This document shows, one piece after another, positions 19,301 to 27,948 of a stretch of DNA of 64,000 nt. The notes under the pieces are model-generated. The model searched no databases, had not been told where the DNA came from, and saw only the letters and a program-made list of their open reading frames with translations. The DNA lies in assembly GCA_027623235.1 (NCBI GenBank), contig JAQBVJ010000009.1, positions 1 to 64,000 on the forward strand. Reading direction: 5' to 3'. Positions within the stretch are counted from its first letter, which is position 1. The number at the start of each line of letters is the position of its first letter. The stretch comes from Planctomycetota bacterium (GTDB lineage: Bacteria > Planctomycetota > Planctomycetia > Planctomycetales > Planctomycetaceae). Position numbers and translations under genes: made by a program.

Positions 19301-19792
19301 TCAAAGCTTAACACCCCGCAACCGCTGTACGTCTTCCAGAGACTGCAGCCGCGTCAGCCCTTCAATGGTCGCTTTCACGAGATTCAGCGGATTGTTTGAT
19401 CCCTGGCTCTTAGTAAGGATGTCAGTCAGTCCAATTGCATCGAGTACTGCCCGGACACAACCTCCGGAAATCAACCCTGTCCCCGGTCGAGCAGGTATAA
19501 GAAGCACGTTTGACGCACCCGACCTGCCGCGAATCTCATGAGGAATGGTCACACCAGGCTGAATCTGCTTCAGATTGACGTGAACCATCTTTCTCTCGGC
19601 CTGCTTTACGGCTTTTTCTACAGCTTGAGGAACTTCAGGTGCCTTGCCGTAGCCCCAGCCGACTCGACCATTGCGATCGCCAACTACTACAAGAGCCGCA
19701 AAACTAAACCGACGCCCACCCTTTACGACGCACGCGCATCGCCGGATCTGAACAACATGTTCGGCTGATTCTTTAGTTGACGATTCGAGCAT
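19301..19792 (-). CDS. rpsE: 30S ribosomal protein S5
   Basis: Small-subunit protein involved in decoding accuracy and mRNA unwinding at the entry site. The dsRNA-binding-like N-terminal half reads [46 protein letters not shown]. The C-terminal half has [39 protein letters not shown]. The ATG at 19792 is preferred because GGAAAGAG lies just upstream; a GTG nine codons earlier is possible. The resulting 163 residues are typical. Confidence 0.95.
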   Translation of the reverse strand: MLESSTKESAEHVVQIRRCACVVKGGRRFSFAALVVVGDRNGRVGWGYGKAPEVPQAVEKAVKQAERKMVHVNLKQIQPGVTIPHEIRGRSGASNVLLIPARPGTGLISGGCVRAVLDAIGLTDILTKSQGSNNPLNLVKATIEGLTRLQSLEDVQRLRGVKL

Positions 19793-19854
19793 TGCTTCTC
19801 TTTCCGGTGACACCGGCACATTTCGAGTGATTTAAAAATCCACCTGTCGGCGGC

Positions 19855-20223
19855 CTAAAGATCCAAGCCAGCCTCTCGAGCGGCTTCGGCAACCGCCGCC
19901 ACACGGCCATGGTAACGGTATGATCCACGATCGAACGCCGCCTCGTTGACTCCATGCGCCAGAGCGAGTTCGGCGATCTTTCTTCCGACGGCTTTCGCAG
20001 CTTCAACGTTGTTTCCATTTCCGGAGACAACCTCACTCTGAAGAGTGTTAACAGCACAGACTGTGCTTCCGGTTTCGTCGTTAATCAATTGAACGTAAAT
20101 ATTTGAATTGCTTCGAAAAACCGACAGCCGATGCGCTCGCGTGGAATTCCGCCGTAGTCCATTTCGGACACGAAATGTCCTTCGACCTTGGCGTTTCTTT
20201 AGTTGTCTGCTTCGATTTACCAT
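19855..20223 (-). CDS. rplR: 50S ribosomal protein L18
   Basis: 5S rRNA-binding protein of the central protuberance. The 122 residues start MVNRSRQLKKRQGRRTFRVRN and carry the L18 motifs RLSVFRSNSNIYVQLINDETGSTVC, the AAKAVGRKIAELALAHGV segment, and the end FDRGSYRYHGRVAAVAEAAREAGL. The ATG at 20223 gives the family N-terminus; a start six codons earlier is less likely. Flanked by rplF and rpsE. Confidence 0.96.
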   Translation of the reverse strand: MVNRSRQLKKRQGRRTFRVRNGLRRNSTRAHRLSVFRSNSNIYVQLINDETGSTVCAVNTLQSEVVSGNGNNVEAAKAVGRKIAELALAHGVNEAAFDRGSYRYHGRVAAVAEAAREAGLDL

Positions 20224-20296
20224 GTCGCTACCCGTTCGCAACCACTCGTTACCTGTTAAGTCCGCCTAAAGCTGATGTTGTACTGCGTCGACGTGA

Positions 20297-20845
20297 CTAC
20301 TTTGATCCGAAAGCCTTGCCCGCCTTACGGCGAACATACTCACCCTGGTACCGCACACCCTTGCCCTTGTAGGGTTCTGGCGGACGCGAGGCTCGAATGT
20401 TAGCAGCGAACTGCCCAGCGGCCTGCTTATCGCTACTTCTGACAATTATCAAGGTTGGGCTCTGCAACGCACACTCGACACCATACGGCACTGGCAGGTC
20501 CACAGAGTGCGAATAACCAACGTTGAGTGACAATGTGCTATTGTTCAAAGTCGCCTGGTATCCGACACCGTGAACTTCAAGTCGCTTCTCGAATGGCGTG
20601 ACCACTCCGGACAACATGTTCCCGATCAGCGCCCGGGAAAGTCCATGAAATGCCCGTGACTGACCATCGTCACCGCTTCTGGATACCACAACCTGCTTTG
20701 CTTCTGTGTCGTGACTAACAGAAATTCCCTGAGGGGCTGACCACGATAATTCACCGTGCGGCCCCTTGACCGTTACGTTCTGACCACTCACCGTCACGGT
20801 GACTGAATCCGCAACGGGGATTGGCTTTTTTCCGATACGCGACAT
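20297..20845 (-). CDS. rplF: 50S ribosomal protein L6
   Basis: Large-subunit protein at the base of the L7/L12 stalk near the GTPase centre. The 182 residues show the two repeated L6 folds: MSRIGKKPIPVADSVTVTVSGQNVTVKGPHGEL at the start, VHGVGYQATL in the linker region, NVGYSHSVDLPVPYGVEC in the second domain, and the near-invariant SRPPEPYKGKGVRYQGEYVRRKAGKA at the end. Confidence 0.97.
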   Translation of the reverse strand: MSRIGKKPIPVADSVTVTVSGQNVTVKGPHGELSWSAPQGISVSHDTEAKQVVVSRSGDDGQSRAFHGLSRALIGNMLSGVVTPFEKRLEVHGVGYQATLNNSTLSLNVGYSHSVDLPVPYGVECALQSPTLIIVRSSDKQAAGQFAANIRASRPPEPYKGKGVRYQGEYVRRKAGKAFGSK

Positions 20846-20891
20846 AGTTCTGTCTCTTGATCAATTAACTCTGTTTGAGTCGAGCCGGGCA

Positions 20892-21287
20892 TCACCAGAC
20901 TTCGGCAATGACCTCGCCACCAACATGCTCCTTGCGTGCTTCACGATTGCTCAAAACGCCCTTTGGAGTCGTCAAAACAGTAATCCCGGTTCCGTGTCGA
21001 ACACTCCGCAATTCGTCACAGGCCTTATAAATACGTCGGCCAGGTTTGCTGACGCGCTGGATATGATTAATGACCCGCTCTCCGTTGGGACCGTATTTCA
21101 GGTTGACACGCAGCGTTCGCGATGGTGTCGTTTCAATCACTTCAGAATCCCACACGAATCCTTCGCGTTGAAGAGCCCCAGCGACTGCAAGCTTTGTATT
21201 CGAAAATGGAACGTCGACAAACGGGCGCTCAATCGAAACCGCGTTCCGGATTCGTGTCAGCATGTCGGCAATTGGATCACTGTGCAT
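20892..21287 (-). CDS. rpsH: 30S ribosomal protein S8
   Basis: Central-domain assembly protein that in Escherichia coli also represses the spc operon by binding its own mRNA. The 131 residues start MHSDPIADMLTRIRNAVSIERPFVDVPFSNTKLAVAGALQREGFV and end with TGITVLTTPKGVLSNREARKEHVGGEVIAEVW, the standard S8 C-terminus. No S8-like leader structure was identified here. Confidence 0.97.
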   Translation of the reverse strand: MHSDPIADMLTRIRNAVSIERPFVDVPFSNTKLAVAGALQREGFVWDSEVIETTPSRTLRVNLKYGPNGERVINHIQRVSKPGRRIYKACDELRSVRHGTGITVLTTPKGVLSNREARKEHVGGEVIAEVW

Positions 21288-21302
21288 AATTCTACTCCGG
21301 TT

Positions 21303-21488
21303 CTACCAACTTGCCTTACGAGCACCCGGAACCACACCTTCATGGCATAGTTTCCGGAAACAAATGCGGCAGATTCGAAATTTGCGGTAGACGGCGCGAG
21401 GCCGACCGCACAGTTCACACCGACGTTCAATTCGACTCTTGAACTTCGGAGTGCGTTTTGCCTTGGCAATCTTCGACTTACTGGCCAC
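21303..21488 (-). CDS. rpsN: 30S ribosomal protein S14, zinc-binding (type Z)
   Basis: Small-subunit head protein. The 61 residues correspond to the short zinc-binding form, with ligands C-x2-C (CELCGRP) and C-x2-C ([12 protein letters not shown]) and the end [10 protein letters not shown]. The zinc-free long form (~100 residues) seen in Escherichia coli is not present in this window. It lies between rplE and rpsH as usual. Confidence 0.96.
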   Translation of the reverse strand: MASKSKIAKAKRTPKFKSRIERRCELCGRPRAVYRKFRICRICFRKLCHEGVVPGARKASW

Positions 21489-21548
21489 GGTTTAAACGCT
21501 CCACTAGGAAATTGGTAAATCTCAAGTTCACGGCGGCTCGCGCCGCGG

Positions 21549-22100
21549 CTATTTCTCGTCAGCCTTCTGAAACGGAAAACCGATCGCTTTCAGCAACGCT
21601 ACGCCGTCCGCATCCGAAACGGCTGTGGTCACGACGGCGATGTTCATCCCTTGAACATTATGAGCTTTGTCTGCATTAATCTCAGGAAACACGAGCTGCT
21701 CCGTCAGCCCCATACTGAAGTTCCCGTGCCCATCGAAGGCTTTCGGGTTAAGACCTCGAAAATCCCGGACACGCGGCAGCGCGATTGAAACCAGTCGATC
21801 GATAAACTCGTACATCCTTGCACGGCGAAGTGTAACGCAACAGCCAATTTCGGAACCTTCCCGCAACCGGAATGCTGCGACGGATCGCTTAGCCCGGGTG
21901 ATCTTCGGCTTCTGTCCTGTAATCGTCTGAAGATGGCCGAATGCTTCCTCGAGCTTCTTGCGATCAAGATGAGCATTCGTCACACCCATGCTGACCACAA
22001 CACGCTCGATGCGAGGCACCTGCATCGGATTCCTCAATCCCAGTTCCTGCTGTAAGGCGGGAACCGTCTCATCGCGGTATTTATCATGAAGTCGTGCCAT
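21549..22100 (-). CDS. rplE: 50S ribosomal protein L5
   Basis: 5S rRNA-binding protein at the central protuberance that touches the P-site tRNA. The 183 residues begin MARLHDKYRDETVPALQQELGLRNPMQVPRIERVVVSMGV. They carry TGQKPKITRAKRSVAAFRLREGSEIGCCVTLR and FIDRLVSIALPRVRDFRGLN, ending with GMNIAVVTTA...GFPF. Its ATG lies only 49 nt after the rplN stop, leaving no room for rplX (L24), which normally occupies this position. Confidence 0.97.
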   Translation of the reverse strand: MARLHDKYRDETVPALQQELGLRNPMQVPRIERVVVSMGVTNAHLDRKKLEEAFGHLQTITGQKPKITRAKRSVAAFRLREGSEIGCCVTLRRARMYEFIDRLVSIALPRVRDFRGLNPKAFDGHGNFSMGLTEQLVFPEINADKAHNVQGMNIAVVTTAVSDADGVALLKAIGFPFQKADEK

Positions 22101-22149
22101 GGCTCTCTCAATATCCCGTTGGCCTCTAGGTGGGCCTCAACAAATCAAA

Positions 22150-22518
22150 TCAGACTACTTCACTTGCCAGACTGATAATTCGCATGAACCTCCGGTCACG
22201 AAGTTCTCGTGCAACGGCGCCGAAAATTCGCGTTCCTCTCGGGTTCCCTTCACCATCGAGGATCACGACGGCGTTTCGATCAAACTTCACATACGAGCCA
22301 TCGGGCCTGCGAGTTGCCTTTCGGCATCGGACGATCACTCCACGAACGACCGTCCCCTTTTTGATCGCTCCCCCCGGCACAGTCTTTATGACACTTAGTA
22401 CGACAGTATCTCCGAGCCCGGCGCAACGCCGCCCCGTGCCGCCAAGCACCTTAATGCACCGCGCGACTTTGGCGCCACTGTTGTCAGCGACGTCGAGTAC
22501 TGTCTGCATCTGAATCAT
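22150..22518 (-). CDS. rplN: 50S ribosomal protein L14
   Basis: Large-subunit protein at the subunit interface (bridge B8) and the binding site of RsfS. The 122 residues start [27 protein letters not shown] and continue with [50 protein letters not shown] and [27 protein letters not shown], matching L14 throughout. Confidence 0.97.
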   Translation of the reverse strand: MIQMQTVLDVADNSGAKVARCIKVLGGTGRRCAGLGDTVVLSVIKTVPGGAIKKGTVVRGVIVRCRKATRRPDGSYVKFDRNAVVILDGEGNPRGTRIFGAVARELRDRRFMRIISLASEVV

Positions 22519-22563
22519 CTTAAAATCTCCAAAACCGCAATTACGGCCTTGTCACTGGATCAA

Positions 22564-22803
22564 TCAATGCCGCGGCAGCACACGAACAAGTTCCCACCGC
22601 TTCAATTTTGAATGCGGCCGGCATTCGATAATTTCGACGCGATCATCCTCGTTCGCCTGCTCTTTATCATCATGCGCGTAGCACACTGTGCGCTGTCGTA
22701 TGTACTTCTGATAAAGAGGGTGCCTGACCTTTCTCTCTACCTCAACGCGTAGCGTCTTAGACGCCTTCGCGCTGGTCACGATGCCGATCAGTCGCCGTTT
22801 CAA
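22564..22803 (-). CDS. rpsQ: 30S ribosomal protein S17
   Basis: Primary 16S rRNA-binding OB-fold protein of the small subunit. The 79 residues start MKRRLIGIVTSAKASKTLRVEVERKVRHPLYQKYIRQRTVCYAHDDKEQA and end with the S17 signature VEIIECRPHSKLKRWELVRVL. It is slightly shorter than average and carries no extra domain. Lies between rpmC and rplN in the S10/spc junction. Confidence 0.96.
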   Translation of the reverse strand: MKRRLIGIVTSAKASKTLRVEVERKVRHPLYQKYIRQRTVCYAHDDKEQANEDDRVEIIECRPHSKLKRWELVRVLPRH

Positions 22804-22874
22804 TGCTCAACCCTCTGCTTCAGTTTTGAACTTGAAGATCACGATTTAGTTTTCGTTTTTTCTTGAATTCCCGA

Positions 22875-23081
22875 TCAGGCCGTTGGCTCAACCGGTTCCT
22901 TCTCTCGCAGGATAGTCAAAATCCGAGCCACGCGGCGTCGAAGAGCTGACTTGCTCGGTCCACCTTCGTCCTGCGACGCCGATGACCGCACAGTGCGATC
23001 GAGAAGTTCTTTTTGTGTTTCGGTCAATTCATGCCGAAGTTGCTCGGCTGTCATTTCCCGGAGTTCACTGGCTTTATTCAT
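22875..23081 (-). CDS. rpmC: 50S ribosomal protein L29
   Basis: Helical hairpin protein by the exit tunnel that helps form the trigger factor/SRP docking site. With the ATG at 23081 it has 68 residues: MNKASELREMTAEQLRHELTETQKELLDRTVRSS...SALRRRVARILTILREKE. The upstream nine-codon extension would begin at the rplP stop and is not family-like. The gap from rplP is 27 nt. Confidence 0.93.
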   Translation of the reverse strand: MNKASELREMTAEQLRHELTETQKELLDRTVRSSASQDEGGPSKSALRRRVARILTILREKEPVEPTA

Positions 23082-23108
23082 GATCCGTTCCGAAAGAACG
23101 AGTTCCAA

Positions 23109-23528
23109 TTAAGTTCCTGGAGGCCGAGCGGTCAACCGTACACGCACCGGCAGTTTGTGAGCAACTCGAGCAAAACACTCCTGAGCTGCATCACGCCCAA
23201 CTCCAGAAATTTCAAACATAATCGTGCCAGGTTTGACAACCGCGACCCAATGATCAGGCTCACCCTTGCCCTTACCCATCCGAGTTTCGAGCGGACGTGC
23301 AGTGACTGACCTGTGCGGAAAAACCCGAATGTAGAGTCTTCCCTCGCCACGAATGTACTGCATGATCGCAATTCGGCACGCTTCAATCGTCTGAGCCGAA
23401 ATATATCCGGCTTCGACAGACTGCAGACCCCACTCACCGAAAGACACCCGGTGACCGCGAGTCGCATTACCTTTTATACGACCTCTTTGGCTTTTTCGAT
23501 GCTTGACTCTTCGAGGCATCAGCGCCAT
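23109..23528 (-). CDS. rplP: 50S ribosomal protein L16
   Basis: Organises the tRNA-binding region near the peptidyl transferase centre. The sequence MALMPRRVKHRKSQRGRIKGNATRGHRVSFGEWGLQ is followed by the typical RIAIMQYIRGEGRLYIRVFPHRSVTARPLETRMGKGKGEPDHWVAVVKPG and an SGVGRDAAQECFARVAHKLPV end. I chose the ATG at 23528 because an AGGAG site lies 7 nt upstream. That start and its ribosome-binding site lie inside the 3' end of rpsC, giving a 62-nt overlap. MPRRV at 23519 is the alternative. Confidence 0.95.
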   Translation of the reverse strand: MALMPRRVKHRKSQRGRIKGNATRGHRVSFGEWGLQSVEAGYISAQTIEACRIAIMQYIRGEGRLYIRVFPHRSVTARPLETRMGKGKGEPDHWVAVVKPGTIMFEISGVGRDAAQECFARVAHKLPVRVRLTARPPGT

Positions 23529-24165
23529 CAGAATTCTCCTCGCTATAGTCACCCAAGTCGATCCACACCTTCACTCCGATCACTCCGACTTTCGTCTTCG
23601 AGATAGCGAAACCGTAATCAATATTTCGCCGCAAAGTGGATAGCGGGACAGAACCCTTGTTGGCTTTCTCCGTCCGTGACATTTCGGCACCGCCGAGTCG
23701 CCCGGAAACCTGTACCTTAATTCCGTAAACGCCGGCCTCCATCACTTGTTCCAGTGACCGCTTAATTGTTCGCCGAAACGAACCGCGTTTGGCCAACTGC
23801 TGAGCGATATCCTGAGCGACGAGTGCCGCATTCCGGTTTGGCTGGTTAACCTCGACGATCTTCAGGTCGATGTGCCGACCAGTCAAATCCTCGAGTTCCA
23901 TTTTCAACCGATCAACTTCCTGTCCCTTGCGGCCGATGATGATTCCCGGTCGCGAGGTGTGAAGGTGAACAGTCACCTGATTTGTCGTTCGCTCAATCTC
24001 AACCCGCGGAATACCCGCAAACTGATACTTCTTATGAATGAAGTTGCGAATCTTCTGATCCTCAACCAGCAGCTCGCCATAGTAGCGTTTCGGCGCATAC
24101 CACCGGCTCCGCCATGGTTCGGTAATCCCGATCCGAAACCCAGTAGGGTTTACCTTTTGTCCCAT
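23467..24165 (-). CDS. rpsC: 30S ribosomal protein S3
   Basis: mRNA-entry protein with helicase-like function. The 232 residues show the N-terminal MGQKVNPTGFRIGITEPWRSRWYAPKRYYGELL, the KH domain with HTSRPGIIIGRKGQEVDRLKMELE, and the C-terminal S3 domain with GVYGIKVQVSGRLGGAEMSRTEKANKGSVPLSTLRRNIDYGFA...GVIGVKVWIDLGD. The basic, Ser/Lys-rich tail after the C-terminal domain overlaps the start of rplP in another frame. Confidence 0.97.
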   Translation of the reverse strand: MGQKVNPTGFRIGITEPWRSRWYAPKRYYGELLVEDQKIRNFIHKKYQFAGIPRVEIERTTNQVTVHLHTSRPGIIIGRKGQEVDRLKMELEDLTGRHIDLKIVEVNQPNRNAALVAQDIAQQLAKRGSFRRTIKRSLEQVMEAGVYGIKVQVSGRLGGAEMSRTEKANKGSVPLSTLRRNIDYGFAISKTKVGVIGVKVWIDLGDYSEENSDGADASKSQASKKPKRSYKR

Positions 24166-24214
24166 ATCCTGCTCCAGACAGCGGCGTTTTCACTCACCGC
24201 GAGTGTCGAGTGAA

Positions 24215-24556
24215 TCAAAGTTCCGGTGCGTCAATTCCGATTCGAATGTGAGACGACCGATGCCGTTCAAGAAAAGCCATGCCTCGCGCTCGAGGACGAA
24301 TCCGCTTAAACATCGGGCCGCCGTTGGCGACTGCCTCAACAATCTTCAGTTTCTCGACATTGCGAACGCCAGCGTTCGCCGCATTAGCTGCTGCTGTTTG
24401 AATCACAGCCTCAACCATCCGCGCCGCACGGTTTGGAAATGCCTTCAGCAGCTCCAGACTTTCGCCGACTTCTTTGCCACGAATGACTGGAAGCAGACGA
24501 TTCACCTTCGTGCAGGCAATCCTCGCGTGTCGATGCTCGCTTCGTACAAGCGCCAT
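24215..24556 (-). CDS. rplV: 50S ribosomal protein L22
   Basis: Lines the nascent-peptide exit tunnel with its long beta-hairpin. The 113 residues read MALVRSEHRHARIACTKVNRLLPVIRGKEVGESLELLKAFPNRAARMVEAVIQTAAANA, then the hairpin GGPMFKRIRPRARGMAFLERHRSSHIRI. A start at 24556 places an AAGGTG motif 7 nt upstream; a GTG two codons earlier also exists. Normal length and position between rpsS and rpsC. Confidence 0.95.
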   Translation of the reverse strand: MALVRSEHRHARIACTKVNRLLPVIRGKEVGESLELLKAFPNRAARMVEAVIQTAAANAANAGVRNVEKLKIVEAVANGGPMFKRIRPRARGMAFLERHRSSHIRIGIDAPEL

Positions 24557-24621
24557 TGTCACACCTTTGTATCTATACCACCCATCAGGCGGTTTACAGA
24601 ACTCGCGTTCACGCGCGTCCC

Positions 24622-24885
24622 TTAACGTTTTCCTCGAGCTCCATGTCCGCGGAAAAGCCGCGTCGGTGAAAACTCACCGAGCTTATGGCCCACCATTTCT
24701 TCCGTCACGTAGACACTGATAAATACCTTGCCGTTGTGAACGAGAAACGTGTGACCGATGAACTCTGGAGCGATCGTCGATCGTCGAGCCCATGTCTTAA
24801 TCGGCTGCTTAGATGTCGCTTGCGCGTCAATCTTTTTCAGCAGCTTCTCATCAACGAATGGGCCCTTTTTCAGCGACCGTGACAT
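24622..24885 (-). CDS. rpsS: 30S ribosomal protein S19
   Basis: Small-subunit head protein that forms a complex with S13. The 87 residues are fully canonical: [79 protein letters not shown]. It lies 15 nt after rplB. Confidence 0.97.
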   Translation of the reverse strand: MSRSLKKGPFVDEKLLKKIDAQATSKQPIKTWARRSTIAPEFIGHTFLVHNGKVFISVYVTEEMVGHKLGEFSPTRLFRGHGARGKR

Positions 24886-24900
24886 AGCTCAACCCTCAAC

Positions 24901-25758
24901 CTATTTCAATTGACCGTTTCGACGACTCTTGCGACGCCGCACGATCGCCTTCGTTGACGCCTTCTTCTGTTTCCGAGTCTTCCCACCTTTAGCCGGTTTG
25001 CCGGTCGGACTACAGGGGTGGCGACCGCCACCAGAGCGACCTTCTCCGCCGCCCATCGGATGAGCAACAGGATTCATTGCCGTTCCACGCACATGAGGAC
25101 GCCGCCCCAACCAACGCATACGGCCTGCTTTTCCCAGAACAACGTTCTGGTGATCCGAGTTGCCGACCTCGCCGATCGTCGCTCGACAGCCCACTGGGAT
25201 ACGCCGAACTTCGCCTGACGGAAGTGTGACTTGAGCCCAACGCTGCTCACGGGCGTTCAGAACCGCCCGAGCACCAGCACTCCGGCACATTTGAGCACCC
25301 TTACCAGGCTGCATTTCAATATTGTGTATCACTGACCCGAGTGGAATCTTCGCAAGCGGCATTGAATTGCCAACCTTTGGCTCAACATCCTCGTCGCCAC
25401 TTTTAATTCGCTGCCCAACTTCAAGGCCTTCCGGCGCAATAATATAGGCTTTCCTGCCATTGGTGTAGAAAATCAGAGCAACACGAGCTGACCGACAGGG
25501 GTCGTACTCGATCGCTTTAACGACACCTTCAACACCATCCTCACGCCGTTTAAAATCGACGAGACGGTACATCTGCTTGTGCCCACCGCCTCGATGACGT
25601 ATGGTAATTTTACCTTGATTATTGCGACCGCCACGCTTCTTGCGACGCTTCAGAAGTGACTTTTCAGGCTTGTTGCCCTTTGCTGTCAATTCTTCGAACG
25701 TACTGACAGAAGCGTCTCGACGCCCGGCACTTGTCGGTTTGTAATGTCGGATACCCAC
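24901..25758 (-). CDS. rplB: 50S ribosomal protein L2
   Basis: One of the oldest ribosomal proteins, needed for subunit association and peptidyl transferase assembly. The 285 residues contain [17 protein letters not shown] near the start, [27 protein letters not shown], the SH3-like middle with [25 protein letters not shown], and the catalytic-loop region [46 protein letters not shown] with the key histidine ([12 protein letters not shown]). Complete. Confidence 0.97.
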   Translation of the reverse strand: MGIRHYKPTSAGRRDASVSTFEELTAKGNKPEKSLLKRRKKRGGRNNQGKITIRHRGGGHKQMYRLVDFKRREDGVEGVVKAIEYDPCRSARVALIFYTNGRKAYIIAPEGLEVGQRIKSGDEDVEPKVGNSMPLAKIPLGSVIHNIEMQPGKGAQMCRSAGARAVLNAREQRWAQVTLPSGEVRRIPVGCRATIGEVGNSDHQNVVLGKAGRMRWLGRRPHVRGTAMNPVAHPMGGGEGRSGGGRHPCSPTGKPAKGGKTRKQKKASTKAIVRRRKSRRNGQLK

Positions 25759-25794
25759 GATATTTCCCCACAGCCTTCAAGGGCTGCATTCTCA

Positions 25795-26088
25795 TCAGTA
25801 GAGAGAAATTCGATCTTCTTCGTGCAGCTTGACGAGGGCCTGCTTCTTGTCCCTCGTGTAGCTGTACTGCATTTTAAAACGCCGCGGCTGTCCCACACGC
25901 GTTTGAGTGTTCACCCTCACAACTCGAACACCAAAGGCCAGTTCAACAGCGGCCTTTATCTCCGGCTTCGTTGCCGTCAAGGGTACGTCAAAGGCGTACA
26001 CATTCTTCGCCTCAGCGAGGAACGCAGTCTTCTCCGTTAGTCGGATCCCTTTCAGGACCTGCACTGCTTTTGCTTCTACTTCTGACAT
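25795..26088 (-). CDS. rplW: 50S ribosomal protein L23
   Basis: Exit-tunnel protein that docks trigger factor and the signal recognition particle. The 97 residues starting MSEVEAKAVQVLKGIRLTEKTAFLAEAKNVYAFDVPLTATKPEIKAAVELAFGVRVVRVNTQ are standard, followed by PRRFKMQYSYTRDKKQALVKL. The ATG at 26088 is preferred over a TTG two codons upstream. Lies between rplD and rplB. Confidence 0.95.
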   Translation of the reverse strand: MSEVEAKAVQVLKGIRLTEKTAFLAEAKNVYAFDVPLTATKPEIKAAVELAFGVRVVRVNTQTRVGQPRRFKMQYSYTRDKKQALVKLHEEDRISLY

Positions 26089-26130
26089 ATTCAAAACCTG
26101 CCGATTTGATCGACCACTGAGCAGCCAGGG

Positions 26131-26748
26131 CTAACCCAGCAACCCATCCACTGCATCCTTAAACAGAAGCACCTGACGATGCCGAAGAATGATGTCCGCA
26201 TTCAGATCACATCGCGGAAGCACCGAAACACGAGGAATGTTCCGAGCTGCTCGAACGAGCTCCCGGTTAATCTCCTCGGTCACAAACAGGCAACTCTGAC
26301 CCGAGCAGCCGGCAGCCTTCAGTGCTGCAGCAACGTGTCGTGTTTTTGGTTCTGGAAGATTAAACCCTTCCAGAACTCGAACTTCGCCCGCCTCAATTTT
26401 CATTCTCATGGCCATCCGAGTGGCCACTTTTAACGCCTTTCGAGGAAGGCGATAGCTCCAGTCTTTCGGCCGCTTGGCAAATGCATGGCCACCGCCACGA
26501 CGAACCGGCTGGACACGAGAACCCTGACGAGCTCGGCCAGTCCCCTTCTGCCGGAATAGCTTCTGGGTCGACCCTCGAACTTCTGCGCGGCTTTTTGTCC
26601 GAACTGTCCCGACGCGGCGATTCGCGTGGTACATGACACAGGCGTCATGCACCAACTGCTTGGTCACTTTTGGAGCAAGCGCTGTTTCATCAAACTCGAC
26701 AGTGCCTGCCTCGGCCATATTCGAGTTTAATTGAGCAAGCTGGGCCAT
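26131..26748 (-). CDS. rplD: 50S ribosomal protein L4
   Basis: Large-subunit protein with a long loop into the exit tunnel; in Escherichia coli it also represses the S10 operon. With the ATG at 26748 (GAGG about 8 nt upstream) it has 205 residues. Motifs include VHDACVMYHANRRVGTVRTKSRAEVRGSTQKLFRQKGTGRARQGSRVQPVRRGGGHAFAKRPKDWSYRLPRKA for the loop region, and VLPRCDLNADIILRHRQVLLFKDAV near the end. The longer frame to 26853 overlaps rplC and is rejected. Confidence 0.95.
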   Translation of the reverse strand: MAQLAQLNSNMAEAGTVEFDETALAPKVTKQLVHDACVMYHANRRVGTVRTKSRAEVRGSTQKLFRQKGTGRARQGSRVQPVRRGGGHAFAKRPKDWSYRLPRKALKVATRMAMRMKIEAGEVRVLEGFNLPEPKTRHVAAALKAAGCSGQSCLFVTEEINRELVRAARNIPRVSVLPRCDLNADIILRHRQVLLFKDAVDGLLG

Positions 26749-26815
26749 CGATCCAACCTCAGACAAACATTCGAAAAACAAACAAAAGAGAACGCCAACA
26801 ACTGAATTCAACGCA

Positions 26816-27394
26816 TCATGGCTCGACAGCTGAGCGAACGACAACCAGCCCACCGTTTGGGCCTGGCACTGCCCCCCTGACTGCGAGCACCCCGGAGTCG
26901 GCGTCGAACTGGATCACTTTCAAGTTTCGCACGGTTACTTGAGAATTACCGTACCGACCCGACATTCGGGTCCCTTTAATCACGCGGCCAGGATCAGCAC
27001 TCATGCCGGTCGAACCAGCTTGACGGTGAGTTTTCTTAACACCATGGCTCGCTCGCTGGCCGTGAAAATTGTGCCGCTTCATCACTCCGGCAAATCCACG
27101 CCCTTTGCTGGTGCCAATCACATCGACCTTGCCGCCAATCTCAATAAAGGGGGCGTCAAGAGTCTGGCCAGACTCATAAGAGTCATTCGGCTCAATGCGG
27201 GACTCACGAGAGGCGACAACTTTTCCGCCCCGAGTCAGTGACATTTTCACGGCGTCGTACTTGTCGGTCTCGATGGTCCGAATCAGATCGACCGTACACG
27301 GCCCAACCTCCAGCACCGTCACAGGACTGATCGAACCGTCCTCGACATACACCTGTGTCATGCCAATCTTTGTGGCAAGAATGGTATTGTGCAT
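26816..27394 (-). CDS. rplC: 50S ribosomal protein L3
   Basis: Early-assembly protein near the peptidyl transferase centre. From the ATG at 27394 the 192 residues read MHNTILATKIGMTQVYVEDGSISPVTVLEVGPC and later GKVDVIGTSKGRGFAGVMKRHNFHGQRASHGVKKTHRQAGSTGMSADPGRVIKGTRMSGRYGNSQVTVRNLKVI. These are the classical L3 motifs, including the Gln that is methylated in some bacteria. A frame extension to 27472 is rejected as unlike the family. The gap from rpsJ is 236 nt, unusually long for this operon. Confidence 0.95.
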   Translation of the reverse strand: MHNTILATKIGMTQVYVEDGSISPVTVLEVGPCTVDLIRTIETDKYDAVKMSLTRGGKVVASRESRIEPNDSYESGQTLDAPFIEIGGKVDVIGTSKGRGFAGVMKRHNFHGQRASHGVKKTHRQAGSTGMSADPGRVIKGTRMSGRYGNSQVTVRNLKVIQFDADSGVLAVRGAVPGPNGGLVVVRSAVEP

Positions 27395-27630
27395 CTGAAA
27401 GTCTTTCTGGAGAGGTTGCCCAGGAGCAACATCGCGAATTTCCACCGAACCAAGGCCGCAGTTCCAGCCCAAGCCCGCAACGCTGCAGCGAAGAGAGAAG
27501 AAACTCTCAGCGTGAGCAACTTATTGTTTCATGCCGCACTCTGGCGACCGTTCAGTCTCAGTAAAAACCCACTAAGACCGATGCCAGAGCCAAATGGCCT
27601 TTGGCGACACTCCAGCCCAAAGAGGCTGCC

Positions 27631-27948
27631 TCAGCGGGCTCCTGCCCGAATCTTCACATCTACCCCAGCCGGGAGCGACAGCTTGTTCAGAGCGTCGATC
27701 GTCTTCGGAGTCGGTTCCACAATCTCAATCAGCCGCTTGTGAGTTCGAATTTCAAACTGCTCACGGGACTTCTTATCAATATGCGGACTACGAAGCACGG
27801 TATACCGTTCGATCCGAGTCGGAAGCGGGACAGGGCCCCGAACATCCGCACCAGTTCGCTTGGCTGTATTCACAATATCCGTCGCAGAGGTATCCAGGAT
27901 GGCGTGATCATACGCTTCCATCCTGATCCGAATTCGGTCCTGTGACAT
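27631..27948 (-). CDS. rpsJ: 30S ribosomal protein S10
   Basis: Small-subunit head protein that also acts in antitermination as NusE. The 105 residues match the family: [72 protein letters not shown] and [16 protein letters not shown]. It is the first gene of the superoperon. The usual upstream str genes (rpsL, rpsG, fusA, tuf) are not here; a sulfatase gene diverges instead, so the operon promoter must lie just upstream. Confidence 0.97.
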   Translation of the reverse strand: MSQDRIRIRMEAYDHAILDTSATDIVNTAKRTGADVRGPVPLPTRIERYTVLRSPHIDKKSREQFEIRTHKRLIEIVEPTPKTIDALNKLSLPAGVDVKIRAGAR

